Part shown: positions 1 to 10,389 of the stretch, piece by piece
Layout: every line of letters begins with the position of its first letter
Position numbering within the stretch: the first letter of the stretch is position 1
Origin: Tetrapyrgos nigripes
Lineage: Eukaryota; Basidiomycota; Agaricomycetes; Agaricales; Campanellaceae
Assembly (NCBI GenBank): GCA_013368315.1
Contig: JAACJM010000341.1
Span: 1 to 64,000 of the forward strand
Length of the DNA: 64,000 bases
Reading direction: 5' to 3'
Notes under the pieces: model-generated
The model's input: the letters and a program-made list of their open reading frames with translations, nothing else
Told to the model about the DNA's origin: nothing
Database searches by the model: none
Translations under genes and position numbers: made by a program

Positions 1-686
1 TTGCCCAGCTGGACTACCATGACTATGAATATCCTTCCGAGTTCATCGTCACCAAAGCTGTAGTTTCTGCTACTAGTACCGAACTTTGGAGTCCTTGAAC
101 TTAAAGCCACTCCACTCTGGTATCATACCTCTGCTGCCGTCACCGTTGTAAGACCCTGTGCTGGTTGGAGTTCGCTTGTAGCTTGGCATCAAGATTTTGT
201 TCATCTGCCGTATACGTGATAGAGTTCAAACTGAGTCGATAGCATTATTAGCTCCGGAGAGATCCTCTTTCTCTGCCAAGAAATGCTAACCGATGCGATG
301 TACCTGCTGATCGCCCCCTCAAATATAGCTCTCGGTGAACTCTCCACGTCTCACACATTATTCCCGCTACCTCTATAGTATGTAGTGGTCTTGGGGTAAC
401 TTCCTATTCGCGACATTTTGTGCGGCTCCAAAAATTCCGCTTATCAATCAAGCTCCGACTCGGTTTTGTCCGACCATGAAAGCTGTAAGCCGCGATCGTG
501 ATCGAACGGCATGTCGGACCACATACGAGTGCGCATTCAATCAATCCATGGCTAGTCTCTATGGTTCTTTCTTGGGGGTTTGCACATTTTTATTTTGGCC
601 AATAACAATCCGCTTACAAATTCAGCTCCTACTTCTCTGTCCTTATAGCAGCTGTAATGACCACCAGGCTAAGATGTCCTCAGGAT
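1..686. other. Intergenic sequence with an old repeat fragment
   Basis: I see no convincing gene here. Short open frames lack recognisable motifs. Bases about 241-345 resemble 8178-8296 (shared words include TTCTCTGCCAAG and AATATAGCTCTC), so this is a fragment of a dispersed repeat. The copia element starts at 692 with its target duplication at 687-691. Confidence 0.6.
241..345 (+). repeat. Dispersed repeat fragment, copy 1
   Basis: Runs parallel to 8178-8296 with scattered substitutions and small gaps. Both contain TTAGCTCCG, TCTCTGCCAAG, TGCTGA and AAATATAGCTCTC in the same order. The family is not identified. Confidence 0.6.
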
Positions 687-691
687 GTGCT

Positions 692-925
692 TGTTGGAAT
701 TAAATGATAATGATCAAGTTACTAAGCTATTATGTATACGGCATAAATCAGGTACTGCAGACATACGGTCAAATGATCATACGGATATACTTAGACTATT
801 TATATTGTTATACTACTCGATTAATGATATATACTTGAGAGTCAAGCGAGATACGTTCGCACGCTCTTACCCCCCAACTTGTGACTCTCGCTAAGACTAT
901 TCGCTAAGATAACCTAAGTCTAATA
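692..925 (+). repeat. Left LTR of the copia element
   Basis: Starts TGTTGGAAT and ends CTAATA. Nearly identical to 5512-5746. Preceded by the GTGCT target duplication (687-691). Confidence 0.95.
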
Positions 926-1203
926 GGTTATGGGGCCCCGCCTAGCTTGCTATAACTCTGATAAACACTTGTTCTACTCTGCTTTACTCTCTACTCATAC
1001 TCTGTTCCTGGACTAGTATATGACTAGTCGACAAACTCGATCTCAAGATCAGCCCCAGATATCCCACTTCCTACTACCAGTCGCCACTCTAGTGCACACC
1101 CCTCTGGTACCCAAACTCCTACTCCGCCCGTATCATCTACTTCGCAAGCACAACCACCTGATCCTCTCTTCCAAAACCTCTTCCATTCCCACTTGATCCC
1201 ATT

Positions 1204-1993
1204 ATGTCTGATGCTGGCGAAAATGCTAGGACTGATGTCCGGGATACTGCCCCTACTCCACCATCATCTCCTCCATCTACCTCTACTTCGTCGGTCGCAT
1301 TATCTATGCCCGAAAAACACAAACCCCAACTACGTGATGCCGCTCAGCGACATCAACAAAAGCTTTTTGATTCCCTGACAGTTCTTACTGGCAGTGAGAA
1401 TTGGAAGATGTGGTACTTCCACATTAATAACGCTATACGGGTGATTCGTCACCAACACTTTAAAAGTTCCGGGTTACATCCTGGTAATACTGTCAAACTA
1501 GCCTGTTTTAACGCTATTACAGGCAAGATTGATGATAAAATCATGATCCACTACATCGAAGAGTTGGATGCGATAGAGCTTATCAACAAGCTCAAGCAAT
1601 GTTTTCGACCCTTCATCCACAGTTCAAGAGTCTAACGAGCTGTGGAAACTCTTCAACTTACGTAAACCAGTCTGGGAGTTTGATAAGCTCCTCGACGAAG
1701 CTCAGGATCTGTGGGCTTCTATCAAGAAGAGAGACATAGATGTCTCAGATCAAGTCTTTTACTCAGCTCTAGTGGGGATTATTCCTCCACACTATCACTT
1801 TGTTCGCAGTTCTTACGAAGCAACTGTGGACGCAGCTGCAGCTACATGGGATGCCACTACTGCAGCTGAAGGGGAGAAACCCGTATACAGAGCCGTTGAC
1901 CTCATTGCGCGGCTAAAGAAGGAATTCACTAACTATCGTTTTGAGCAATGCTCGAACATATCCTTCGAAGAAGTCCGACAAGAAGTCCGGTAG
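1204..1993 (+). pseudogene. gag: Copia gag, N-terminal part, frameshifted
   Basis: The capsid-like region begins at an ATG at 1204 and is open to 1635. The same protein then continues in the next frame from about 1622 (residues ...ESNELWKLFNLRKP...) to 1993, where it passes into the third frame that carries the zinc knuckle and pol. Residues such as GSENWKMWYFHI and the NKLKQCF stretch fit copia gag proteins. Two frame changes within 400 bp are more than programmed frameshifting would need, so I treat them as indel damage. A sequencing or assembly error at either site is an alternative. Confidence 0.8.
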
Positions 1994-4900
1994 CACTAGT
2001 CAAGGCGGCGCTCAACGATCGGACAAGTCAAAAGGGGAACGCGCTAACGCCGCAGCGCCATTCCAGAAGCCTTCTGATGTCAAAAAGGATCAGAAATGCT
2101 TCAACTGCAACAAGATGGGTCATACGACCCAGACGTGCCCAGAACCTTGGACTGAAAAGTCCAAAGAAGCTATGAAGAAGAAAGGGATTACTAAACAATC
2201 CAACAAAGGCAAGACTAAGGAGAATGCATCAGTTGCCATCTCCATGCCTACGTCTTCTTCTTCTCAAATTGCGACTACGTCAACTTCGCAATCGGACTGG
2301 GTACAGTCGATTTCTTCGGGCGACGTTGAGATGGAAGACTCAGAGACTCCGGTGAGTCATCATATTTCCCTACCTGCTTTTACCGCGATCTCTGACCAAG
2401 ATCATACGCATATCATTGATTCTGGTGCTACTATACACTGTACACCGTATCTTAACTTACTTTTTAACGTTCATACTACGCCTGCCATAACTTTAACTGT
2501 TGCCAATTCAGAGCATCTAGATCTTCGATTAGCAGGCGATATGCGGGTAGAAATTAGGAAGGACAATGGTGAGTCTTCATCGATCACTCTTAAAAATGTA
2601 TACTATAACTCAAAACTTCCGTTTACTTTAATCAGTATTTCACAAAAAGCGGACTATACTTTTACTTTTCATGATCATTTATGTACAATACGTAATGACA
2701 AGGACAATTTCATTGGCGTTATACACGAGAGCGCCAAACTTTACTCCATCACAACTAAAAAATTGAGTGATAACGTTGCTACTTTAAGTTTATACGAACT
2801 TCACAAACAAATTGGTCATATGAGTTATACAAATCTAAAAACATTACTAAAAACAGATAAATCTATTATTACAATCATTATTGATGATTGGACAGAAACT
2901 CAATGCGAAGACTGCATCATCAATAATATACACAGACTTTCTGTTCCGAAACAACGTACTTCAGAATTAGCAGAAAACTTCGGAGACCATTTTCATATTG
3001 ATATATTTGGTCCATTACGAACTGCCTCTATTGAAGGCTACAAATACTGGTTAACCATCGTCGACGACTGTACGCGTTGGTTAATATTATCTCCACTTAA
3101 AACAAAAGACGAAGCCTATACCCAATGGGTTACATTTACTACTGAACTATTTACGCAATATGGTATCAAAGTTAAAATTCTACAATCAGACAACGATGCT
3201 GTATTTACTTCGGGTGCATTCAAAAACTACCTGAAAGCACAAGGTACAATTGCACGTTATACAGTTCATGACACGCCTCAGCAAAACGGAGTTGCTGAAA
3301 ACATACATCAACATATCATGAATGGTATTCGTGTTAATCTGCATACTGGAAAACTACCTAATCGTTTATGGTGGCATGCAGGACTTTATACTATGTACAT
3401 ACTTAATAGATCTCCGAAAACTGCATTAAAAATGCAAACTCCCTATTTTAAACGTTACGGTGTTAACGCAAACTTAGACAATCTACATAGCTTTGGTACA
3501 CCTTGCATTGTATATGACGAAGCAAGAACTAGTAAACTAACTCCTAAAGGAAAACGTGGAGTTTGGTTAGGCTTTGACGATCATTCAAAAGGCCATTATG
3601 TCTACTTTGGTACTAAAGTGAATGTAGAACGCAACTTGCAATTCTTAACGTCCAAATCGCAAGTTGAAGGGGAGTTACAAAACAAAAATTTACAAAACAA
3701 AAATCAAGAACCATTAGAAACTACAGAAGAAAATACAACTGAAACTCCAACTTCTCAGGAACACGAACCTGAACCAATGGATGTCGACGAAGACGAAACT
3801 AAACAACCTGATGGCCCAAGACGATCAAAAAGGATCCAAGAAGCCAGAGGTTTACTCTACGATGAAGTTGAACAAAACATTGCTTTCTTCTTAACAGAAT
3901 TCAATGTTTACTACGCTGATAACGTTGGCGATCCAATTTCATTCAAGGATGTACTCAATCATCCACAACGTAATGCATGGTTTGATTCCATGAAAGCTGA
4001 GATAGAATCTCTAGAAAGTCTAGGAACCTGGGAATACGTCAAACCTCCTGCTGATGCAAATATCATTGGTTCCAGATTTGTCTACAAAACTAAGTACGAA
4101 CTTGGCAAACAGACCAAATTGAAATCTAGACTAGTAGCACAAGGCTTTAGTCAACAAGAAGGCATTGATTACTACGCAAATGATATCTTTGCCCCTGTAG
4201 CACGCATGAGCAGTACACATTTTATACTTGCTCTTGCAGCTTCATTAGACTATGAAACTACTCAGATTGATATTAAATCTGCCTATCTTTACGGAAACGT
4301 TACTGACGAGGAAACATTATACCTTCGTCCACCTCCGGGTAATTTACTACCTAATTTACCTGAAGGCTACGTACTTAAACTCAGAAAGATTCTATATGGA
4401 TTGAAACAAGCTGGTCGTCGATGGTATGAAAAATTATGCAATATTCTCATAAAGTTACTAGGACTTAAGAAGTCTACTTACGATAATGCGGTATTCTACC
4501 GATATCATGAGAATAAACTCATTTTAATACTATCTTGTCACGTCGATGACATTACTTTATGTACTATCAACAAAGCTACTGCACAAGCTTTTGTTACTGC
4601 ACTTAGTGGATACGTCCAAGTCACTGACGGTGGAGAAATCCACTGGATTCTCGGTATGGAAATTCAACAAGATAGGAATAATCATACTATTAAACTCCGT
4701 CAGAAACATTACATTGAGAATATTCTCAAACGATACAATTTTGACCAATTACATACACGCCGTACACCTATGCTACCCGGGCAAAATCTTAGCCCTAGAC
4801 CTGGGAGCGAACCGCAACGGGACGCCGCTGCTATTAAACACTATATGTCACTAGTCAGTGGTTTATGATATGTCGCTGACTGTACTAGGCCAGACATTGC

Positions 4901-5504
4901 ATATTGGACTGGTCAACTAGCAAGATACCTTAATGATCCAGGTGAAGAGCATTACGCTGCAGCTAAACAATGCTATCTTTATCTAAAAGGAACTTGCGAT
5001 TACTGGCTCAACCTAGGGAGCCCTACTATTACTTCTACTTATGGATTTGCCGACTCTGATGGTATGTCCACGTATGGCAATAAACCAATGATGGGCTATG
5101 CATTCAAATTTGCTGAATCGCTTATTTCTTGGTCAAGTAAGCGAGGCACACTGGTAACTTTATCAGTTACTGAGGCTGAACTTTGCGCACTCGCACATGC
5201 CTCACAAGAAGCTATTTATTTGAAAGGTTTTATAGAAGAAATTCTAAATGCCGAACAGGAGCCAGTACTTATCAACTCAGATAGTGCATCTACTTTGGCA
5301 ATTATACGTGCTCCTGAAGAACAACATACTCAGAGAACTAAGCATTTCAATATCCGTAAAAACTTCCTTACTGATCGGATACATCAACGATACATACGAG
5401 TTAAACATGTGTCAACTAATGATCAACTTGCGGATATACTTACGAAAGCTCTCTCCGCTGATAAGATCAAGCGTTTCTCCCGATTACTAGGGATATCCGC
5501 TTGA
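1941..5504 (+). pseudogene. pol: Copia gag zinc knuckle plus pol (PR-IN-RT-RH) with one in-frame stop
   Basis: One frame is open from 1941 to 4865 and continues from 4869 to 5504 after a TGA at 4866-4868. In order it shows the CX2CX4HX4C zinc knuckle (about 2098-2140), the aspartic protease motif DSGA (2418-2429), the integrase HHCC region (about 2800-2930), the integrase core with DIFGP, QSDND and NGVAE (3000-3300), RT with DIKSAYLYG and HVDD in place of the usual YVDD (4539-4550), and RNase H with ADSDG, SVTEAEL and DSAS. The TGA falls just before YVADCTRPD, a conserved RT C-terminal region, so about 200 residues including RNase H are lost unless it is read through. An original Arg codon CGA is plausible. 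Confidence 0.92.
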
Positions 5505-5511
5505 AGGGGAG
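5502..5511 (+). promoter_or_regulatory. Polypurine tract of the copia element
   Basis: The run TGAAGGGGAG lies directly before the right LTR, where plus-strand DNA synthesis is primed in LTR retrotransposons. Confidence 0.8.
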
Positions 5512-5746
5512 TGTTGGAATTAAATGATAATGATCAAGTTACTAAGCTATTATGTATACGGCATAAATCAGGTACTGCGGACATACGGTCAAATGATCAT
5601 ACGGATATACTTAGACTATTTATATTGTTATACTACTTCGATTAATGATATATACTTGAGAGTCAAGCGAGATACGTTCGCACGCTCTTACCCCCCACTT
5701 TGTGACTCTCGCTAAGACTATTCGCTAAGATAACCTAAGTCTAATA
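5512..5746 (+). repeat. Right LTR of the copia element
   Basis: 235 bp, nearly identical to 692-925. Followed by the target duplication GTGCT at 5747-5751. Confidence 0.95.
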
Positions 5747-5939
5747 GTGCTTTCCACGAGGCTGACTCTAAACTGTGACATTAATTCTTGCTACATACCT
5801 CTTGTTCCGTGCGCATCCCATTGTTAACCTTATTGCAAGCTGTGTCCAACGTAGAGTCGCCATCTGTATGCTGCATGGTTTTTTTCGTGTTAGTGTTAGG
5901 ACCAAGTTAGGACCATGAGCAGTCCGGATCAGGCCACCA

Positions 5940-6015
5940 GTTTTTCAAGCTACTAGTCAAGCTACTAGTCAAGCTACTGTCAAGCTACTGTCAAGCTACC
6001 ATCAAGCTACCATTA
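5940..6015 (+). repeat. Minisatellite cluster 1 (11-bp unit around CAAGCTAC)
   Basis: About six copies of CAAGCTAC separated by TAGT, TGT or CAT. Confidence 0.9.
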
Positions 6016-6936
6016 GCAATTTCATATGGATAGTTCACTTTAATATACAATTCATTTGAGTACATTTTGTGCGTGTTTCTAGTACAAAGGTCAAACATTG
6101 TTTATGGTATTTTTGCTGGTAGGACGCGTCTGGACCATGTGCATCATCCCAATACAGTAAGTGATACAAAGCTGTTCACACGCCTGTAGACCTTCAGGAC
6201 TGTGGCTGAACGCTTGAATAAACTGATATAGCGAACTAGGAAATGATTGCATTCCGAACGTCTTCACAAAATCCCAGTCATGCATCTACGACACTTTCCA
6301 CCCTTGTCTCTCTTAACATTGTTGGTAGGCAGTACTTTAATATCATCGTCTGCTAAACTTATGTATGCATAGATTACAAACCTTGCCTGAACAAACTAGG
6401 GAACCTCAGAATGCTGGTAAGTTACAGCTGAATTGTCAAGCCTTGATAGATTGATTCAATATCATTTTCACTGAGGCAAAACTCAGACAGCGACTCGCTA
6501 GCTTCATTGATCCTCAACGAAAAAGCCACCTAATACTAGCCCCGAAATTCAGAGAGCTCCTTCCTCAGTTCTACCAGCACTCACTTCCAGTGCTCCCTTT
6601 CCTGGAATCATCCCCCAATGCCTTACGCTAACTATATGAATCCACCACAGAGGATATTTACGTGTAGTTTATGACTACTTTGAGTATGTTTTGTGTAGTT
6701 TCTAGCTTATAGTTGGATGATTTTTCAATGAAAGTAGTTTTGGTGCTCAGCCTACTCTGGCATGTGCAATTTCAATAATAGTAAGTGACATGTCAATTTT
6801 CACACGGCTGCAAACCTTCAGGATTGTGGCTGAACACTTGAACACTGGAAAGTACTTCTTCTCATCAACAAAAAATACTATTTCATGGTAAGTAGTATGA
6901 GCTAACTGAGTAGATATTATATACATACTTAGAGAA

Positions 6937-7110
6937 CTCAAGCTACAGTCAAGCTACAGTCAAGCTACAATCAAGCTATACTCAAGCTACACTCAAGCTT
7001 CTCAAGCTACAGTCAAGCTACAGTCAAGCTACACTCAAGCTATACTCAAGCTACACTCAAGCTACAGTCAAGCTATACTTAAGGTACCTCAAGCTACTCT
7101 CAAGCTTCCT
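6937..7110 (+). repeat. Minisatellite cluster 2 (11-bp unit around CAAGCTAC)
   Basis: About fourteen or more units, mainly CAAGCTACAGT and CAAGCTACACT, with a few truncated units (CAAGCTTCT). Confidence 0.9.
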
Positions 7111-7497
7111 CCAACTACTTTATATGCCCCTAAAATGCCTTTGATATGCACTAATTCTAGACTATTTTTTGGCTTGTAAAATGATTGACATTGCCTTTGT
7201 ATACTAAAACCTCATTCATATGGATCTGCATGTTCACTCTAGGTCACCATATTCACAAGACAAGCAGTCTAATACAGTTGGGAACATCTAGCTAAGACTT
7301 GCACAAAACAAGACTGCAATTTTAAAGTGTATGTACTTGACTCAGTAGAAGCTCAACCAATTTGCAATGAGGCATGTGGTGTCTACAATATACATCTCCT
7401 TAATGAATGACCCTTCCAATGTGAGTAACTTGTTGTGAGACGAAGTGTAATGAAGTTGATTACAGTAGCATAAGCACAGCCACACCCAAAAAGGAGA

Positions 7498-7605
7498 GTC
7501 AAGCTACACTCAAGCTACTATCAAGCTACTATCAAGCTACCGTCAAGCTACACTCAAGCTACACTCAAGCTACTCAAGCTCAGGTAGCTTGAGTAGTAGC
7601 TTGAA
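7498..7605 (+). repeat. Minisatellite cluster 3, ending in an inverted unit
   Basis: The same unit as clusters 1 and 2. At 7583-7605 the orientation flips (GTAGCTTGAGTAGTAGCTTG), forming the right boundary of the putative element. Confidence 0.9.
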
Positions 7606-7689
7606 AAACCAGATGCCCGTCTGGATCTACTATTGCTTCCAATCATTGCCAAAGATCTTTTCGAATGTCCCCTTTACTTTTCCAATCGT

Positions 7690-7872
7690 TGCGAAGGCCA
7701 ACGAACATCTGGATGCAGAGATGGGGAAGAGTCCTCAGTGTATTAGAGGCGTCCAGCAACCCGTCAATTCGAGAGAACTGTATCAAATGATCTGTATTGG
7801 AACACATCACAATTCAGCTCTTCGATTTGTCGATTAACATTAACTGTAACCATATACTAGTGTGTCTCAATA
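7690..7872 (+). repeat. Diverged direct repeat, copy 1
   Basis: Parallels 8690-9012 (shared words: GAGTCCTCAGTGTATTAGAG, GAGAGAACTGTATCAAATGA, GTGTCTCAAT). This copy lacks the 140-bp insertion found in copy 2, so it shows the empty site of that MITE. Confidence 0.8.
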
Positions 7873-8177
7873 GAGGTGACAACGCCCATTTTTGCGTTTT
7901 TGGAATTCTCCGGACGTTCTAAATGCCATTGTCTGGGTCGGAGGCTTAGATTGTGCTATCCCTCCTACACTCTTCTTGGTTTTGGTGGTCACAATGCATT
8001 CTGAACATATCTAGGGGATGTGTAGCAAGTTTTGAGACTAAGGTATGAAGGATGCATAAACTGTGGAGGCATACCAAAAATTGTCAGCAACTGTCTTAGT
8101 AAGCACCACAGAAATGGAATCGCGTTTCGTAGATAAAAAAAAAGTGCTGCTAATCACCTCTAATGAGAACGAATTGC

Positions 8178-8296
8178 ACTATTAGCTCCGAAGAACATAC
8201 CTTCTTCTCTGCCAAGCAAATGTTGACTGATGTGATATATCTGCTGACGCTTTCCCCCATTTCTGCTCAAAATATAGCTCTCAGTAAACTTCAGGT
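8178..8296 (+). repeat. Dispersed repeat fragment, copy 2
   Basis: Related to 241-345, see that entry. Confidence 0.6.
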
Positions 8297-8524
8297 TGGT
8301 GTCATGACATCTATATTTGGTACTATTTATTTCTTCTTATTTCTTCTTATCTCCGTATCCTCAGATCTTTACACCATTTGACTCTTGTTCCACATGCTAC
8401 ACACCGGACCTTTCATTTCTCTGATACAGCTTCGATACAGTGTCTTTACAGCTTTCTTTACAGCTTTACTTTTACATATATAAACCCTGCCCTGACACCT
8501 GGTTCCCCATCTTGACCTCTTCGT

Positions 8525-8622
8525 TGTTGGGACCAGTTCCAGTACTTACTGCTGTCTGTTAGGTATTTAATACATTCGTCGTCGTTAGGACCAGTTCCAG
8601 TACTTACTGCTGTCTGTTAGTC
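8525..8622 (+). repeat. Short direct duplication
   Basis: A segment of about 37 bp containing GGACCAGTTCCAGTACTTAC occurs at about 8526-8562 and again at about 8586-8622. It could be a local slippage or tandem duplication. Confidence 0.85.
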
Positions 8623-8689
8623 AAGTCAAGCCCGTAGCTCCTCATTATCGCTATCTAAGCGCTCACCTCTTTGTGACAGTTGGAGCATC

Positions 8690-9012
8690 AACGAGCATCC
8701 GGATGCAGGGATGATGGGGAAGACACTGGAGGTGGGTTCATAGGAAGCCACACCCTTTGCTGCCGCACGGGAAGCCTGCACAACTGGATTGAACTGAATT
8801 GAATGAGTGAGGCTTCCCGTGTGGCAGCCAAAGGGGTGGCTGCCCATTGACCCACCTCTGGTGAGAGTCCTCAGTGTATTAGAGGTGTTCAGATTTGAGA
8901 GAACTGTATCAAATGACCCATATGATGGACTTGGAACACTCCTCACAATTCAGTTCTTTGATCGAGGAATTGCTCTATTAACGTTAACAGTAACCGTATA
9001 GTGTCTCAATGA
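8690..9012 (+). repeat. Diverged direct repeat, copy 2, carrying a MITE
   Basis: Homologous to 7690-7872 but interrupted at 8724-8863 by a small inverted-repeat element flanked by AGA. Confidence 0.8.
8724..8863. mobile_element. 140-bp MITE with CAC-type ends and AGA target duplication (CACTA-like)
   Basis: The left end is CACTGGAGGTGGGT. The right end read inversely is CACCAGAGGTGGGT. Inner arms also pair (AGGCTTCCCGTG against CACGGGAAGCCT). AGA stands at 8721-8723 and 8864-8866. The related copy at about 7730 reads GGGGAAGAGTCC, the expected empty site with a single AGA. CACTA-type (EnSpm) elements have CAC-starting ends and 3-bp duplications, which fits. Confidence 0.85.
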
Positions 9013-9137
9013 GAACGAACTTGCTTCTCCGGAATCCACATATTAGCGGGCTTTGAATCCCTCGATTCTTCGCATGTGGAGCTCACCAGCGCTGTAGCTA
9101 AAAGTATAGCTCAAAGACTCTCACGCTTCATCCACTT

Positions 9138-9312
9138 ATGGGAAGGAATACTTCTCCCCCTAAACATCAGCGGTCCCTTCCTTTGAACACCATAATGGAT
9201 CCTGGTACGATTCAGAATGAAACCGCTGATCAGATTGGTTACGATGCATACTTTTTGCTCATCAAGATCCAGAGCGTTAGTCTGGCGTATGGTTCGTACG
9301 ATGAAGAGGTAT
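9138..9312 (+). pseudogene. Multi-pass membrane protein gene, 5' part of exon 1 (cut by the 5.2-kb element)
   Basis: Open from ATG at 9138, with a second and perhaps better start at 9195 (MDPGTIQNETADQIGYDAYF). The text IGYDAYFLLIKIQSVSLAYG looks like the first membrane segment of a family expanded in Agaricomycetes with no known function. The frame runs to GTA T at 9309-9312. If the inserted element and one TAT copy are ignored, it continues without a break at 14507 and splices in phase to the next exon at 14634. That continuity is the main evidence that both parts are one gene. Product and function are unknown. Confidence 0.65.
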
Positions 9313-9891
9313 CACTGGAGGCAAATCCCTGTAAATCATCTGCCATACAGAGGTATTACAGAGAGAAGAATTTTCCAGAGCAATGCTGTAAGACTGCTGT
9401 AAGACAAGTTGTATTACAGAGACATTTCAGAGGGCAAATCGCTGTAGATCCGGTGCCCTACATAGGGATTACAGCAACCTTACACCAAGCCATTCAACAA
9501 GTATTCTGCCTCGGATTACAGAAGTATTACAGAAAGAAGAAATTTTCAGAGCAATGCTGTAAGACTGCTGTAAGACAAGTTGGATTACAGGAACATTTCA
9601 GAGTGACATGGTGTCACAGTAATACATTAGGTAATACAGCCAAGAAATACAGAAGTATTTCAGTGTGACAAAAAGTCACAGTATATCTTCCAGTAATTCA
9701 AGTCTGTATTACAAAGGATTTACAACATTCAGGTATACAGTAAATCTAGAGTGATGGCAAATGTTTTACAGGAGACTTACTGTGACATTTCAGTCACAGT
9801 AATATTGGGGTAAGTCAGCCAGGATTACTGAAACATTACAACAAAAAGGAGAAAATATATATGTAAAATTAAATGTATTGATGGAAAATAT
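9313..9891 (+). repeat. Left inverted arm of the giant element
   Basis: Inverse copy of 13864-14503. It lacks about 58 bp present in the right arm, bounded there by two AGAGGTATTACAG copies. That fits a deletion between direct repeats. Contains many ATTACAG motifs and paired words such as GTGACATGGTGTCAC. Confidence 0.92.
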
Positions 9892-10389
9892 GCACCATGG
9901 ACACAACTTGCGCGCACTCTGGACGCAACCTGCACGCACTCTGGACGCAACCTGCGCGCACTCTGGACACAACCTGTGCGCACTCTGGACACAACCTGCA
10001 TGCACTCGGGATGCAACCTGCGCGCACTCTGGACGCAACCTGCGTGCACTCAGGATGCAACTTGCACGCACTCTGGACACAACCTGGACACAACTTGGGC
10101 ACACTCTGGATGCAACCTGCGCGCACTCATGACGCAACCTGCGTGCACTCATGACGCAACCTGCGCGCACTCTGGACGCAACTTGTGTGCACCCTGGACG
10201 CAACCTGCACGCACTCTGGATGCAACCTGCATGCACTCTGGACGCAACTTGCGCGCACTCTGGACGCAACCTGCGCGCACTCTGGATGCAACTTGCACGC
10301 ACTCTGGACGCAATCTGCGCACACTCTGGACGCAACCTGCGCGCACTCGGGACGCACCATGGACGCAACCTGCACGCACTTTGGACGCA
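9892..10389 (-). repeat. 22-bp satellite block A
   Basis: Tandem units read CACTCTGGACGCAACC plus a variable hexamer such as TGCGCG. About 22 units by length. This orientation is opposite to block B. The repeat switches strand at about 10390. Confidence 0.95.

Larger units (their letters stand above)
692..5746 (+). mobile_element. Ty1/copia LTR retrotransposon (complete structure, defective coding)
   Basis: Two LTRs of 234 and 235 bp flank an internal region with gag, protease, integrase, reverse transcriptase and RNase H in copia order. A 5-bp target duplication GTGCT lies at 687-691 and 5747-5751. LTRs start TGTTGGAAT and end CTAATA. They differ by only a few substitutions and single-base indels, which suggests a fairly recent insertion. 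The internal region opens with GGTTATGGGGCCC just after the left LTR, a weak match to the usual initiator-tRNA primer site. The coding region is split over three frames with one internal stop, so this copy cannot make a full polyprotein as written. Confidence 0.95.
5936..7613. mobile_element. Putative non-coding element bounded by inverted copies of GTTTTTCAAGCTAC
   Basis: The left edge reads CAGTTTTTCAAGCTACTA and the right edge (about 7593-7613) reads TAGTAGCTTGAAAAACCAG, its inverse. Between them lie three clusters of an 11-bp minisatellite built on CAAGCTAC and two diverged direct copies of a 200-bp segment (about 6050-6260 and 6680-6860, both with CCTTCAGGA.TGTGGCTGAAC). No transposase is present. 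A 2-bp CA beside both ends could be a target duplication but is too short to prove anything. The class is unknown. Confidence 0.45.

Noticed and set aside
9138..9668. A single protein of 176 residues running from the membrane-protein exon into the element's left arm
   Set aside because: Only the part before 9313 belongs to the gene; the rest is transposon arm.
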